Positions 11,158 through 22,982 of a stretch of 64,000 bases of DNA are shown here, in pieces (positions within the stretch are counted from its first letter, which is position 1; every line of letters begins with the position of its first letter). The position numbers and the translations under genes were made by a program. This DNA comes from Smallanthus sonchifolius. Its lineage: Eukaryota > Streptophyta > Magnoliopsida > Asterales > Asteraceae. A model generated the notes under the pieces. The model was not told the origin of the DNA and ran no database searches. It saw nothing but the letters and a program-made list of their open reading frames with translations. The stretch is from assembly GCA_023525975.1 (NCBI GenBank), contig CM042028.1, positions 82,149,501-82,213,500 on the forward strand, in the 5' to 3' direction.

Positions 11158-12338
11158 CTTTTTATTGTGTCGGGCACACGGTCCGTTCTTTGTTGTGGAG
11201 GACACGTGTTCCGGTCTTTGATTGTGCCGGATGCCTTGATCCGGTCTTTTATTGTGCCTGATGCATTGATCCGGTCTTTTAAAAGTGTTGGATTAAAATC
11301 CAATCTTTTTATGATGCCGGACACGTGGTCCGGTCTTTTATGGTGCCAGATACATTGATCCGGTCTTTTAAAAGTGTTGGATTAAAATACAATCTTTTTA
11401 TGATGCCGGACACATGGTCCAGTCTTTTATGGTGCCGGATACATTGATCCGGTCTTTTAAGAGTATTGGATTAAAATCCAATCTTTTATGATGCCGGACA
11501 CGTGGTCCGGTCTTTTATGGTGCCGAATACATTGATCCGGTCTTTTAAAGTGTTGGATTAAAATCCAATCTTTTATGATGCCGGACACGTGGTCCGGTCT
11601 TTTATGGTGCCGGATGCATTGATCCGGTCTTTTGAAGTGTTGGATTAAAATCCAATCTTTTATGATGCCGGACACGTGGTCCGGTCTTTTATGGTGCCGG
11701 ATGCATTGATCCGTTCTTTTGAAGTGTTGGATTAAAATCCAATCTTTTTATGATGCCGGACACTTGGTCCGGTCTTTTATGGTGCCGGATACATTGATCC
11801 GGTCTTTTAAGAGTGTTGGATTAAAATCCAATCTTTTATGATGCCGGACACATGGTCCGGTCTTTTATGGTGCCGGATGCATTGATCCAGTCTTTTGAAG
11901 TGTTGGATTAAAATCCAATCTTTTTATGATGCCGGACACATGATCCGGTCTTTTATGGTGCCGGATACATTGATCCGGTCTTTTGAAGTGTTGGATTAAA
12001 ATCCAATCTTTTTATGATGCCGGACACATGGTCCGGTCTTTTATGGTGCCGGATACATTGATCCGGTCTTTTAAGAGTGTTGGATTAAAATCCAATCTTT
12101 TTATGATGCCGGACACTTGGTCCGGTCTTTTATGGTGCCGGATACATTGATCCGGTCTTTTAAGAGTGTTGGATTAAAATCCAATCTTTTATGATGCCGG
12201 ACACGTGGTCCGGTCTTTTATGGTGCCGGATGCATTGATCCGGCCTTTTAAAGTGTTGGATTAAAATCCAATCTTTTATGATGCCGGACACGTGGTCCGG
12301 TCTTTTATGGTGCCGGATGCATTGATCCGGTCTTTTGC
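11158..12338. repeat. ~88-bp tandem array, about 13 copies
   Basis: The motif GGATTAAAATCC recurs at 11290, 11379, 11468, 11555, 11642, 11729, 11818, 11905, 11993, 12082, 12171 and 12258, with periods of 87-89 bp. Each unit holds three dyad-like modules: CCGGACACGTGGTCCGG (a G-box CACGTG in at least six units), CCGGATNCATTGATCCGG and TTGGATTAAAATCCAA. The open frames here, such as minus 12160-12480, are only translated repeats. Confidence 0.92.
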
Positions 12339-15300
12339 ATGCCGCCTTGTAGGTTGGTCTTACTGGCTTTTTTGACACGCCGCCTTTTAGGTCGGTCTTA
12401 TAATCTTTTTTTTTATATACGAACGCATCATCCAAAAGAGGCACACAACCAGATGGAGATATAATAGAGATGCGTACCAAGGTAATGATGATGTGGCACG
12501 TAAGTAGATAATAACGCGATACCTATCCATAGTAGAGTTGCGGATGTAATAATCATCTGGCTTCATCTATTTTTCCCAGTTTATATTATCTTTGTCTGAT
12601 ATATAATAATGTCTAGGTGGTATCATTAACTGTGGAACTTCTATCAATGGCTGGTATTTTAGGCTCGTCTTTAGTGTTTGTGGATTGCGTCATCGTGAAT
12701 ACATAAAATATTCATTTTTTATGCATCGAACGTGATACCAGGACGGGAGAGCGATGATTCGGCATGCATTAGTGCGCCCCTTCTTCCTCCTTTTTCACTT
12801 CTCTTGAGCTAATGTTATACAAGCTTCTTTAGAGGAAGATAGAGTTGGAGCTAGAGCCACTACAGTTTATGACCGAGTCCGGCATCCACGACAAAGGTCA
12901 AATAGATCGTCTTCCGGGAACTAAGATGATACATCATGGCATAATAAATATTTTTTGGAAAGGTAAATCACTGAAGCAGAAGCGTCTCTCTACTTTACCA
13001 GTACTGCAACGTATGCCATTCATATAGTAAAATCTTCATGAACCGGAGTAAGATAAATGAGTTGACCGGCTGTTTATCATGGCTCAGACCTTAAGCAACA
13101 GGTTCAGTATCGAGATTCGGATAGGAAACGACCGGTTCATGGATATCGTACTTGGTTCGGTGATATGACCGTAGGCCGGTACGGATCAGAAGCTTTGGCA
13201 CCGGTTTGGATCAAAGATTAGTTCAGAACTGGTGTATTATATATACATACTCGGTGTGTAATACTTATGGTTTTTTGGTTTAGAATCGCGCTTCATGTGA
13301 GACTGGAGCTTCATACCAACCTGGTCCGGAATATTTAACATAGATTTCATGACTTAGCACTAGACTGGTCCAGATTGGAGGTTGTGATATCAGTTCAGCA
13401 AAGAATGCCCGGCGCGGTGGGTTGCCAACGCTAATCAGGCCAAGAGTAAACTAGCATGACAGGTCTTCATCACTGACCCGGTGGTGACGCGGGAGTTCTG
13501 CTAACACCCCGGCCGGTGGTGCCGGGCCTGTCAAACATTCTCAAGGGTAACTGCTCCGACGAGTGGCACAATCCTTAGATAACACTCCGACAAAGATCAA
13601 CAAGAACCATGCGGGTTCTAATAATACACCTCCGGCAAGGGTAAGCTTGGAACGACTAAGCTTGAATGATGCCCCGGCACATATTGTTAGGTTAGAATAT
13701 AAGTCCGGCAAGGAATAGCGCGGTAATAGGGCCACCCCACAGGATGGTGGCACGACCCAAATGCAGCTTACCGAGAAGGCTCTCCGGTACAATAATGATT
13801 GACAAGGATGTAACACGAAGTGTGTACGAAAGCCACACAAAAAGGATGTGACGCGGCACGGGAGTAAAAACTTGCTCGGTAGAGGTGGATATTGGCAAGG
13901 AAAGTCGTCTACCCGTGAAAGAATTATCCGGCATGGGCGGTGGTTTGACGATGAGATCCAATTCCGGTTAGACTTTACAAAGATGGCGTTATTCTACACG
14001 CACGGGTCACCTAGCCAATAGTATGGCACGGCACAAAAGCTCCGTTATGGAAATGGCACGACGTCGTGGTTCTTCGGCAGATCTCGCGGCATACACTCGC
14101 GGTGAAGATGATGTGCAACAATCATCACCCGGCAAGCCCCTGTGCAGACGGCGCGCGGGTAACCGAATCCGCACATTCAGACAGCTAAATCTTGTAGGAA
14201 CACCGAAGTGGACTTTCGTGGACCGGCCTTGTTTTGAAAATGTCAATCCGTTATAATCGGGTACCCCATCGAAAGATTGGCTTTATGGTTTCACCCTTCT
14301 TTTATATATATATATAAAAAAGTCATTCACTTCGCAAAAAGGTTTTGTGAGAATTATGATGTGACTAGTCTTTTTGTCAGAGAACTCATGCTTGTAATTT
14401 CCTTTTATAAAACAACCCCAAAACCATCTCACGTGTGTGCATGTTGCACCTCATTTAATACTTTTCCTCATGTAGCATGCAAATGGCATATAAGAATAAT
14501 GACCCTTTAATCCGTTCTTTCCTCTGCAACGATTCATGAGCAGATATCTTTATAAACAACTGTTGCCGGAGGTTGTGACCAAATCTCCGGAGTTCTCCGG
14601 AGCTACCTTTATGCACACTATTCTCCGACGACACAACAGTTATCCAGAAAACACAAGGTGTTATCAAGATGTGGTGCCCCCATGTCGCCCTTGAAAGTTC
14701 TGAGTTTTTTTTTTAGACTGAATTTCAAGCCTCTTGCAAAAACGAATAGCGTGAACGTTCAAACAAGTGTAAATGTCGAAGCAGAACCAAGGCTAAACGA
14801 ATCAGAATTATTGAAAGAAGTACTGAAGTATCATCTCGTATTTCGGCGGCAAATTCTTAACTCATGGTCGTTGGACAAGAGGCTCATACCCCGTAGGTCG
14901 ATGTAGTTTTCTCGGACCGGTTCTGATACCTAATCCGGGTCGGTGTGGAAATTCCGGGGTGCTAACCCTTCATCGTGCACAATGCATTACGTACTAGCTG
15001 TACTGGAACATAAACGCGTACCAACCGATGATGAAACAAAACATGAAAGATCACCCTAAATCATGCGCATGCTAGCATGGATGTGTGTAGAAATACATAA
15101 TGGTTAAGGGATGCCTAGAACTTATCTGAACATAAGGTTTGAACAAAACCAAGCTGAGGCAATTCCGCAAGGTCAGACGCGGCACTCCGGAAAAGAGCCA
15201 TCGAGATCCCTTCTCATGATAAGTGAACTCCTTCCCTTGCAATCAGCCCAAAAAGCGTTTGATGTTTTGCTTTCTGGGTATTTGTAAGAGCCTCATCAAG

Positions 15301-15554
15301 GCTGCCTCGCATACCTCGCTCCGGATCCGGAGGGTCACTCGTAATCCCGGTCCGTTTCAACCATTTGCTTCTCACTTGCAGCCCGGCGACTTAGTTGTTT
15401 GAAGTACCACAGGTGATGATGTTCATATGTGGAGTAACAGTTCGGAATTGCGGTTCGGAGAAGAAACAATGGTACAAAATGGCAGCAATATGGTTCATAC
15501 CAAAGGTTGAAATGAAAATTTGTTTACCGGAACATTCTGACTCACATTCCGTAC

Positions 15555-15838
15555 CGGTGGAATGCTTCCGGATATGGACTTAGTTCTGAACCGACGGAAT
15601 GCCTCCAGATATGGACTTAGATCTGAACTAATGAAAATGCTTCCGGACACGGACTTAGTTCTGAACCGACGGAATGCCTCCAGATATGGACTTAGTTCTG
15701 AACTAATGAAAATGCTTCCGAACACGGACTTAGTTCTTAATCAACGGGGTGCCTCCGGATATGGACTTAGTTCTTAAGTCTTGGAATGCTTCAGGATACG
15801 AGCTTAGTTCCTAAGTCCTAACTGATGGAATGCCTCCG
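15555..15838. repeat. 37-38-bp tandem array, about 7 copies
   Basis: Units resemble GGAATGCYTCCGGATATGGA followed by CTTAGTTCTGAACCGAC. Alternate units carry AACTAATGAAA at the junction, suggesting a dimeric higher-order unit. Confidence 0.85.
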
Positions 15839-16504
15839 GATTGGTTCGATATGAAGGGATTCGTAAGTCACCGCTCCGATTAGGTTTAAAAAGGTGATGC
15901 TCTGGTACGGCATAAAAAAAGGTGTTCTGCATACATTGAACCGGCCAAGAAGGGCGGCTTACCGGTGCTTTGGAGCGGCAAAGAAAATGGCATTGCCATC
16001 ATTGCTCTATGTTGACGGAGCAGACCTATTTGTCATGTATCTCATGCGTGTAAAGCAGTTGTACCATTAGCTAAGACTTGTAGGTAAATACCGAGAAGAA
16101 CATATACTGTCAAAAACAGTGAATAGGAGCACGGAATACTAGATATAACATATCTGAAACACCTTGCATATTATTGATCGAAAAGCGATGGATCAAACAT
16201 CACACATGAAGCATCCAGTAGCGTCAATCCGCACAGATCTAGAATTTATAAATACGAACTTACTCATACCAGTTCCCAAATCACAGACCTCGAAGAAATA
16301 CTCCCGATCTGGAAATCCCATATGGATCACGAATCAACCCGGTTCTAAAGGTTGTTTTTCAGATTGAAGAAATATAATTTTGACCATTGTAGATCATAAA
16401 TTACGTTTAGAAACCCAAACTAGCACAGATCTCATAATTGTTCTTCCCAGAAATTACATATATGGAGATTGGTGTGGATAAAATGAGATGTGACTGTCAT
16501 CGTG

Positions 16505-16522
16505 TCCCACGGATGGCGCCAA
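16505..16522 (-). other. primer-binding site
   Basis: On the minus strand, directly after the LTR, the sequence reads TTGGCGCCATCCGTGGGA. TGGCGCC is a well-known start of plant LTR-element primer sites. The tRNA was not identified. Confidence 0.7.
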
Positions 16523-16794
16523 TGAAGAGATGTAGATCTCAACAAGAAAAGAAATAGGACAACCACATCACTCATATCCACCATGGAAGAAATCAGATAC
16601 GTTGAATTGTATATTTTCTTATGTAAAGTACACACAGATAGAGAGAGAGAAAAAAGCCCCTTATTCCAAAAGGAGAGCTCCTTATTTATAGTGTCATATT
16701 GTACTAACCCTAAATCTCTAATGAACCACTTTCAACCTGGGCTTGCCCTAAATGGGCTTACAAGTATTGGGCCTATTAGAAATGTGCATCTTCA
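16523..16794 (-). repeat. LTR (5' LTR of the minus-strand element)
   Basis: TG...CA ends intact. Contains TTTATAG on the plus strand (CTATAAATAAGG on the minus strand near 16680-16691), a likely TATA box for minus-strand transcription. Confidence 0.9.
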
Positions 16795-16846
16795 GTGACT
16801 TTAATAGATAAGAATAATAATTCATTCATTTTTATTTATTTAAATA

Positions 16847-17283
16847 CTAGCTTAGAACCCGTGTAATACACACGGGGTGAAAAATATCAATACATAAAAT
16901 TCTTCAATCTTTATGTATATATTTTACTGGTGTAAAAATATATTACATATACTAAGGATTGAAAACAAAATTCAAAATATGTAAAAATTAATATATAATT
17001 GGGTTTCGAAAATAAATTAATTATTATTTAATTTAATTTGATTTTCATTTACTATTTGATTGAAAATAAAAGTTAAATAATTAGATTTCAAAGTTTTGTA
17101 TAATAAGATATAATTTAAAATAAATATTTTTATTAGTATAATTAGTATTTTCTTTAAAAATATATTATTATTAAAAGATAGAAAGTGCATTTAATAAGAG
17201 GGAGATACGAAAAAAAAATGATAAGATTGAATATGGAGACAACACGTGTTATTAAAAAACTTTTATTTATTATATAGTATAGA
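16847..17283 (-). mobile_element. non-autonomous Helitron, 437 bp, complete
   Basis: Read on the minus strand it begins TCTATACTATATAATAAA (ending at 17283) and ends with a GC hairpin CCCGTGTGTATTACACGGG followed by CTAG (16850-16847). It sits between A and T, the Helitron target. No target duplication and no Rep/helicase, so a rolling-circle cargo element mobilised in trans. Confidence 0.88.
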
Positions 17284-17454
17284 TTTGTTCTTTGAAATTG
17301 AAGTTACAAATTAAAGATTTATTCGTCGACTCGGAGTGTGTGGTCTAAGGCTTTTTTTTCATATATAATTAGCTCTGCAAATTCAACCACAAGAAAACGA
17401 AAGTAGGCAGCACAAAGCACGAACCTTTGTAGGCAACAAACTACTCTTTGGACT

Positions 17455-17927
17455 AGGGGTATTCAAAAAAATCCGAATCCGAAACCGAACCCGAATTATA
17501 CGAAAATCCGAATCTGAATTATCCAAAAATTCGGATATCCGAAATTTCGGATTCGGATTCGGATAGTGATTTTCGGATATTTCGGATAGTTCGGATATCC
17601 GAAATATTATATTTATATATTTTTTTAATTGTTTTTATTATTTAAAAATAAGAAATTTTGAATCAAAACCCGATATATTATATTTATATATATTTTATAT
17701 GTATATTTTCTAATGTTTTTTAAGGTTTTTAATTGTTTTTGTAATTTAAAAATATAATTTTTTTATTTTTTTATATTTTCGGATATCCGTTTCACTATCC
17801 GAATCCGTATCCGAATTTTCAGATATCCGAAATTCGGATATCCCGGATTCTGATTCGGATAGTGAAATCCACTATCCGAAAATTTCGGATATCCGAATTT
17901 TCGGATATCCGACTTTGAACACCCCTA
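17455..17927. mobile_element. hAT-like element with CCGAAT arrays
   Basis: Terminal inverted repeats TAGGGGTATTCAAA / TTTGAACACCCCTA. Perfect 8-bp target duplication CTTTGGAC (17447-17454, 17928-17935). Both subterminal regions are packed with TCCGAAT / ATTCGGA and GGATATCC motifs, likely transposase-binding repeats. Non-coding AT-rich centre. Confidence 0.9.
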
Positions 17928-18056
17928 CTTTGGACCAAAGGGTATCATGGATTTCTTACTATTTGAAATATAGATGTGTATAATAATAAAAGCACATGTA
18001 TTATTGATTAATTATAATAATGAAGAAATTATATTTTTTTAACTTTTAAAGGCAAA

Positions 18057-18235
18057 TACCATAAAAAACCAATATACTTTCTGGTTTTTTTCAACAAAAG
18101 TCACTCAACATTTTTTTGCACATACAAAACCAACATACTATCTCTTTTTTCTTACAAAAGTTCCTCAACAAACTTTTGTATATAAAAAACCAACATACTT
18201 TTTGGGTTTTCTTACAAAAGTTTATCGACAACTAT
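18057..18235. repeat. ~62-bp tandem repeat, three units
   Basis: Each unit carries AAAAACCAAYATACT and ACAAAAGTYNMTC. Moderately diverged. Confidence 0.7.
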
Positions 18236-18439
18236 TTACTCTAGCAAATAAATCGGCAGAAGCAAGGCAAAGGAAATCGACTGACAAATTCATTCTATAA
18301 AGAGATGATTTGTAATCAAACTAAATCCATTTTATAAAAATACCTATAAAATTTGTGAAAACACATAAACAATCAAATCGTTTTGCAGGAATTTATAAAT
18401 AGAATAAACATGGAATAAAAATTCAGAAAAATTTATAAG

Positions 18440-18662
18440 AATCTAAATGGCGGATTTTGGAGGAAAACTTGTCACAATTTTTTTTCAGAAAAAAATCTGA
18501 AATTTGTCGATAATACCCGTAAAAAATATCCATCGATAATACTAGTCGAAAAAATCGGCCAGAAAACTATTACTCATGTCCACTTTTCCGAGAGAGCTTC
18601 ACTGACAGATCCTACTTTCGCAGTCGGATTTTGGCGTCACTGAAAACCATTTGTTTTGTAGT
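18440..18662 (-). mobile_element. CACTA transposon terminus (one end only)
   Basis: The minus strand starts CACTACAAAACAAATGGTTT (18662 downward), the CACTA/EnSpm terminal signature, followed by subterminal GTCACTGAAA / TCCGAC-type motifs. The partner end is not visible upstream, so the copy is truncated or its other end has diverged. Confidence 0.55.
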
Positions 18663-18800
18663 GTCAATATAGTCATATATATGGATATTTAGATCTAGTG
18701 GATATGTAGAGTTATGAAAAAGCAATTTGTTTTGTAGTGTCATTATAGTAAAATAGATGGATATTTAGATCGGGTGGATATGTAGAGTTTTCGGGTTACA
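18647..18800. repeat. tandem duplication including the CACTA end
   Basis: ATTTGTTTTGTAGTGTCA, then GGATATTTAGATC and GTGGATATGTAGAGTT, occur twice about 80 bp apart. The duplicated unit includes the last bases of the CACTA end. Confidence 0.65.
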
Positions 18801-20095
18801 ACATACAACAATTCCTCGTCTTTTCATTGTATATAATGTGTTGTCATATATAATCCAGAGTGTTTTGGTTTGAAAATAAATTTTAATATGTTAAGTATTA
18901 AAAACGTGAGATGTAAAGAAATCATGATCAATAAAGTTGTCATCTAAGGGTTTTCAATATGTCTTGTGAAATATCCAACATAAATTTGAAGTTGTCATTC
19001 GTTTATGGTCAAACATGTACTTGTAATGCTCATAACATTAGTTCGAAAAACCTATAACATGTTTATGACATAAAATCATAAGATATAAAATCCAAGAAAC
19101 TCATTATTAAACTATAAATAACAAATAATTATATCTTAAAATGAAAATTTTTAAATCGTCTAAACCAATCAAGAAGTCATGTAGAGGAAACTAATTGTAA
19201 TTTTGTGCAAGTATAATGCCTTTGTTGTAAAATGATACCATAGAATTAGTGGTGTTCAACGAAATAGATTTAATCGAATTAGCTTATTCAAATTTTAAGA
19301 TTTTAAATTTAAATCGGAATTCCAATTTAAAAAACTAATTCCAATTCGGTTTGGATTTGAAATTATATTCTATTTCGGTTCTAACTTGGGGATTTTTATT
19401 CCAATTAACAAAAAGAGTATAATTCAATTAAAAAAACCTACATTTTTAATTATATATATATATATATATGTCATCATCATACCCGGTAGAAATCTTACTA
19501 ATAGGGTCTGATGAGAGTGAAATGTATGTGAACCACACCTCTATCCAAATGATATCACACTGCAAATCATAAACAAGTTTCACATTCCAAGTAATTTAAA
19601 CTTTTATACATGAGTCAACAACCAACCCTAGTGATCGAATGTTCTCCCGTCCAACACCTTGTCACAAGGGTGTTAGACTATAGTATAAGTGTCAAGTATG
19701 CAGTTTCTGAACATCCAGCTCCATCCAAGTCGACTGGAATACGTCACTTGAAGGACGCTCGTAATTGATTGGCATGCATCAACTCGAGGACCGGATGGGC
19801 TAGTCAGTCAAATAGATCTATTTATGTACTCCCGTGGCTTCCCCAAAGTTAATGGTTGTGTAGGTTTTTAGAAAATAAGAGAGACTTTGTAGTAAAAAAT
19901 GACATAGAATAGCAACATTTATAAAACAGTTTAGTTTTACTAAAATTAGAAAGTATGTTATTGATTGAAAAGTATAGTTTTGACTCTAGAACTTGGTTTC
20001 CGTTTTGATATATGAGCATGTTTTTCACCCCAAAGTAGAAAGTAAAAGAGGGGCTATGAACTCACCTTATAAGTGAAAAGGGTTGAACTTGAACT
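18801..20095. other. intergenic DNA, no gene seen
   Basis: AT-rich. A (TA)n run lies at about 19448-19468, and a hAT-like GGTGTTCAACGAAAT fragment near 19250. The moderately GC stretch 19470-19850 is unrecognised. Confidence 0.4.
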
Positions 20096-20100
20096 TGTAG

Positions 20101-20440
20101 TGTAGGTCCCTGTAAGGTCAACACGGATCGGTCTAGACGAGCGACTCGACTCGCACACGGAGTGTGGAATCCAACGTATGCATGCTTGTATGTAGATAAC
20201 AAATAACAACAGTAGTGAACACAAGATGTAAATAAACTCTCTCTTCTATTGCTCTAAGTGTTTACAATACTGAATGATCAAAAGCTTACAATTAGAACAT
20301 GTAAATACCTATTTATAGACTAACCATCTGCTACAGGCGAACTTAACAAGTTCGCCAGAACTTGTCCTAGGCGAACTTGCTAAGTTCGCATATGCCAAAA
20401 CTTAGTCAACACTTAACACTTACAAACACATTTCTCTACA
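20101..20440 (-). mobile_element. solo LTR
   Basis: Starts TGTAGGTCCC and ends TTTCTCTACA (TG...CA), flanked by TGTAG on both sides (20096-20100, 20441-20445). The minus strand contains CTATAAATAGG near 20310-20320, a promoter-like TATA box, so the LTR reads leftward. It carries repeats of GCGAACTT and AAGTTCGC. No internal retroelement DNA adjoins, so the element was lost by LTR-LTR recombination. Confidence 0.8.
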
Positions 20441-20445
20441 TGTAG

Positions 20446-22974
20446 CAACTTAGATTTGAATGCCATATGGATTCTCTAAGTAAATTTGTTAACTTAGTGA
20501 CATGTTTGGAATAGTCGAGGGGTTGTTATTGTAATTAGTTAAAAGTGATTGTTGTACACTAGAGTGGTTATCATTCCAGAGTAGTACCTCCAACAGAAAA
20601 GTTCCTAGGAAATTGTTGGTCAGATCAGAACTCCGTCTTTCTTAACCAGAACCTTAATGTTTGCCAGATAACTATATAGCAGTTTGAAAGTTACTCTATT
20701 TGTATACTAGACCAAGTTTAAGGCGTGAATTGTAAAGTTGGAAAGTATAAGGGTTGAAAGTGTAAATATGAATTTAGGAGGGTTTTAAATAGATAAGTTG
20801 AATATTAGGGGATTTTAATTAAAAATAAGGAGTTTTAATAGAAACATGTTTTAGAAATTTAAAGAAAACAATAAGGATCAAAATCAAGTTTTTAAATAAA
20901 AGTTTGAACAATTTTGATAAAATAAAGCTTTTGTTTTTGGATTAGATCTATGATTATAACATAAGCATGTTAGGGAATCATAGATCTATGATTAAGGGCT
21001 TATTCGCAAAAAAATAATTAGTGAAAAGGAGTAGAATTGCAAAAATATAAAAATACTTTGTCAAATTTTAAATAAAAAATCAAAAATAATGGGTGGGGGG
21101 TGGGTGGGGGGGGGGGTAGGTCACGAAATTTCCTAGGAAAGAGATGAGATTTTGAGTTCAAAATTAGTTAGTTAATGGATGAAAATGATTATGATAGGAT
21201 TTAGGAATAAAAATAATAGTTTTTAATCATTTAGGATAAGTTTACAGCCTTTTAATTGATTTAATAAATTCAGTAATAATATATATATATATATAATTCT
21301 AAAAATTATAATAATAATAATAATATATAATTGAATTTACAAAAATTAACCAAATTTCGAAGACGTACAAAAGAAACCCTGAAATTTACGTATGCGTAAC
21401 TTTTATCCTTGATATTTTATTTTAGTCAAACGAAGTTACAAACTTAAATTGTTTTAATTATGTTAGAGTCTAAGGTTTCCAAAGTTATTATAAGTAGCAA
21501 GTAGAAGAATAATATAGAATTAAAATAGAATAAGCAAGTCGTTTTAAAGCGAAATAGAATACTTGCTTTAGGCCAGACTTAGAAGTTTGAAATGAAATGA
21601 TATCACAAGTGATATGAGACATCAAAAGGTTCATAGTATAAGAATTTAATAAAGGTTACAAGGTAGAATCATAGGATCAGACATAGAAATCAGGGATATC
21701 ACAGTTTGAAAAGAAAGCGTGTGAGGAAAAAAACGTAAATTGGAAATGTATTTAAAGGGTGCGAAGAGATTATTAATTTTTTTTTTAATAAACTAGCCGT
21801 TACAACAGAAAGTATTTGGAATGCAGATCGTGAGCAGACTCACCCAATGCCATTCCCGCGCAACGAATGAAGATGGGTGGGGCGGTGTTTTCATGAGTCC
21901 CGCGAATGACCGAGAGACCTCCTTAGTCGTGGCGTAGCGTGGCAAGCTCCACTCCCTCCCTTCTAATAAATAAGTAACTCATTCCGTCACATGTCACAAT
22001 TCTAGCTCCTCAATATTTTTTGTTTCTTTTCATTCTCTCTCTCTCTCTTGTCGCCACGTGTCATAATTCTAGCTCTCAAGTTTTTTTTCCTACCTTCTTT
22101 TCATTTCTAATATTATGTTTTATGACTTTCTTACAACGTAAAATATCGTTTCATGATTTTTGAATTTTCATTAATAACTATTTAATTTTACACACGGGTT
22201 TCTAACCTAGTCTTCCATATCATAAAACAAAAATATATATATATACAATTCAAGTTCGAATTTCAAATCGGGAATAACAAATTTAAGTTCGAAATCTCAA
22301 TCGATTGCTAATTTGAAATTAGAATTCGAATGGAACTTTAGTTTAGAGTCGAATTCAATTATTGAGGTTATTAATTTTCTAAAGGAAATGCTATTCTTGT
22401 GCATTTTCAAAGGCAATGTGCATTTTCGTGGGTTTTTAATTTGTCTTTACCAAAAAACCTGTTTCTTGGTCTCGGCTCGATCTCCGGCATTCGCCGTCCA
22501 CGCTCTCCGCCAGACGACCCTGCCTATTTCGCCGCAAGGTTCAGATATCCATATCTTCTCCCTATTCTACAGACCATAGCCATCTTCTTTCTTTGTAAGT
22601 GCTTAATTTTCTTAATTCAAATTGGTTTGGATGTAATTGTATAATGTGATTGTTACGTAATGCGATGTGGTTTATTCGAATTCGTTTTCTTATTTTTTAT
22701 TACAGGATTAGGATTTTGGGCTATAAATTTGTTTGAATTTTATTAGCTCGAAAGATGATTTAAATACATTAGGACATCCCCAAGACTACCTAGCAGCCAA
22801 AAAGGGAAAAAAATGAATTGGGCCTAAGCAACCAACTTGGGCTCTATATTATAATGGATTCCAAATCCAACCGAAGACCTATGTGTTTCCTTCACCATAA
22901 GCGGTCTACAAAGAGTAACCAAATAAACCCATATATCAAGATGGGCCCAAAATTGGCCCAGTTGACAAGATACA
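20446..22974. other. intergenic DNA with repeat debris
   Basis: Apart from the G tract I see no gene. A Helitron-like tail, ACACGGGTTTCTAACCTAGT, ends near 22212. The segment 22440-22590 is less AT-rich and could be a captured 5' gene piece, but its frames (plus 22313-22644) match nothing I know. Confidence 0.4.
21091..21118 (+). other. G-rich tract with quadruplex potential
   Basis: GGGTGGGGGGTGGGTGGGGG and following G residues give at least four G runs of three or more with single-base loops, in otherwise AT-rich DNA. Confidence 0.6.
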
Positions 22975-22982
22975 GCCGTATG

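Larger units (their letters stand above)
10287..16794 (-). mobile_element. non-autonomous LTR retrotransposon (LARD-like)
   Basis: Two 272-bp LTRs (10287-10558, 16523-16794) bracket about 6 kb, with a perfect 5-bp target duplication GTGAC (10282-10286, 16795-16799). A primer-binding site lies inside the right LTR and a purine tract inside the left one, so the element reads right to left. I found no gag, protease, integrase or reverse transcriptase in any frame; the scattered frames of 60-115 codons look random. The interior carries two tandem arrays (11158-12338 and 15555-15838). It must rely on proteins from another element. The LTRs differ at about seven sites, all transitions, so the insertion is moderately young. 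Confidence 0.88.

Noticed and set aside
11055..12480. Several ORFs rich in KRPDQCIRHHKRPD
   Set aside because: They are the 88-bp tandem array read in frame; repeats with length near a multiple of three give long open frames.
13541..14256. Overlapping ORFs on both strands in the coding-less LTR element
   Set aside because: No gag, pol or other domain recognised, and the frames conflict.
22399..22644. Candidate coding exon
   Set aside because: Two overlapping frames of equal length, no recognised domain and no splice-supported extension; kept only as possible captured sequence.
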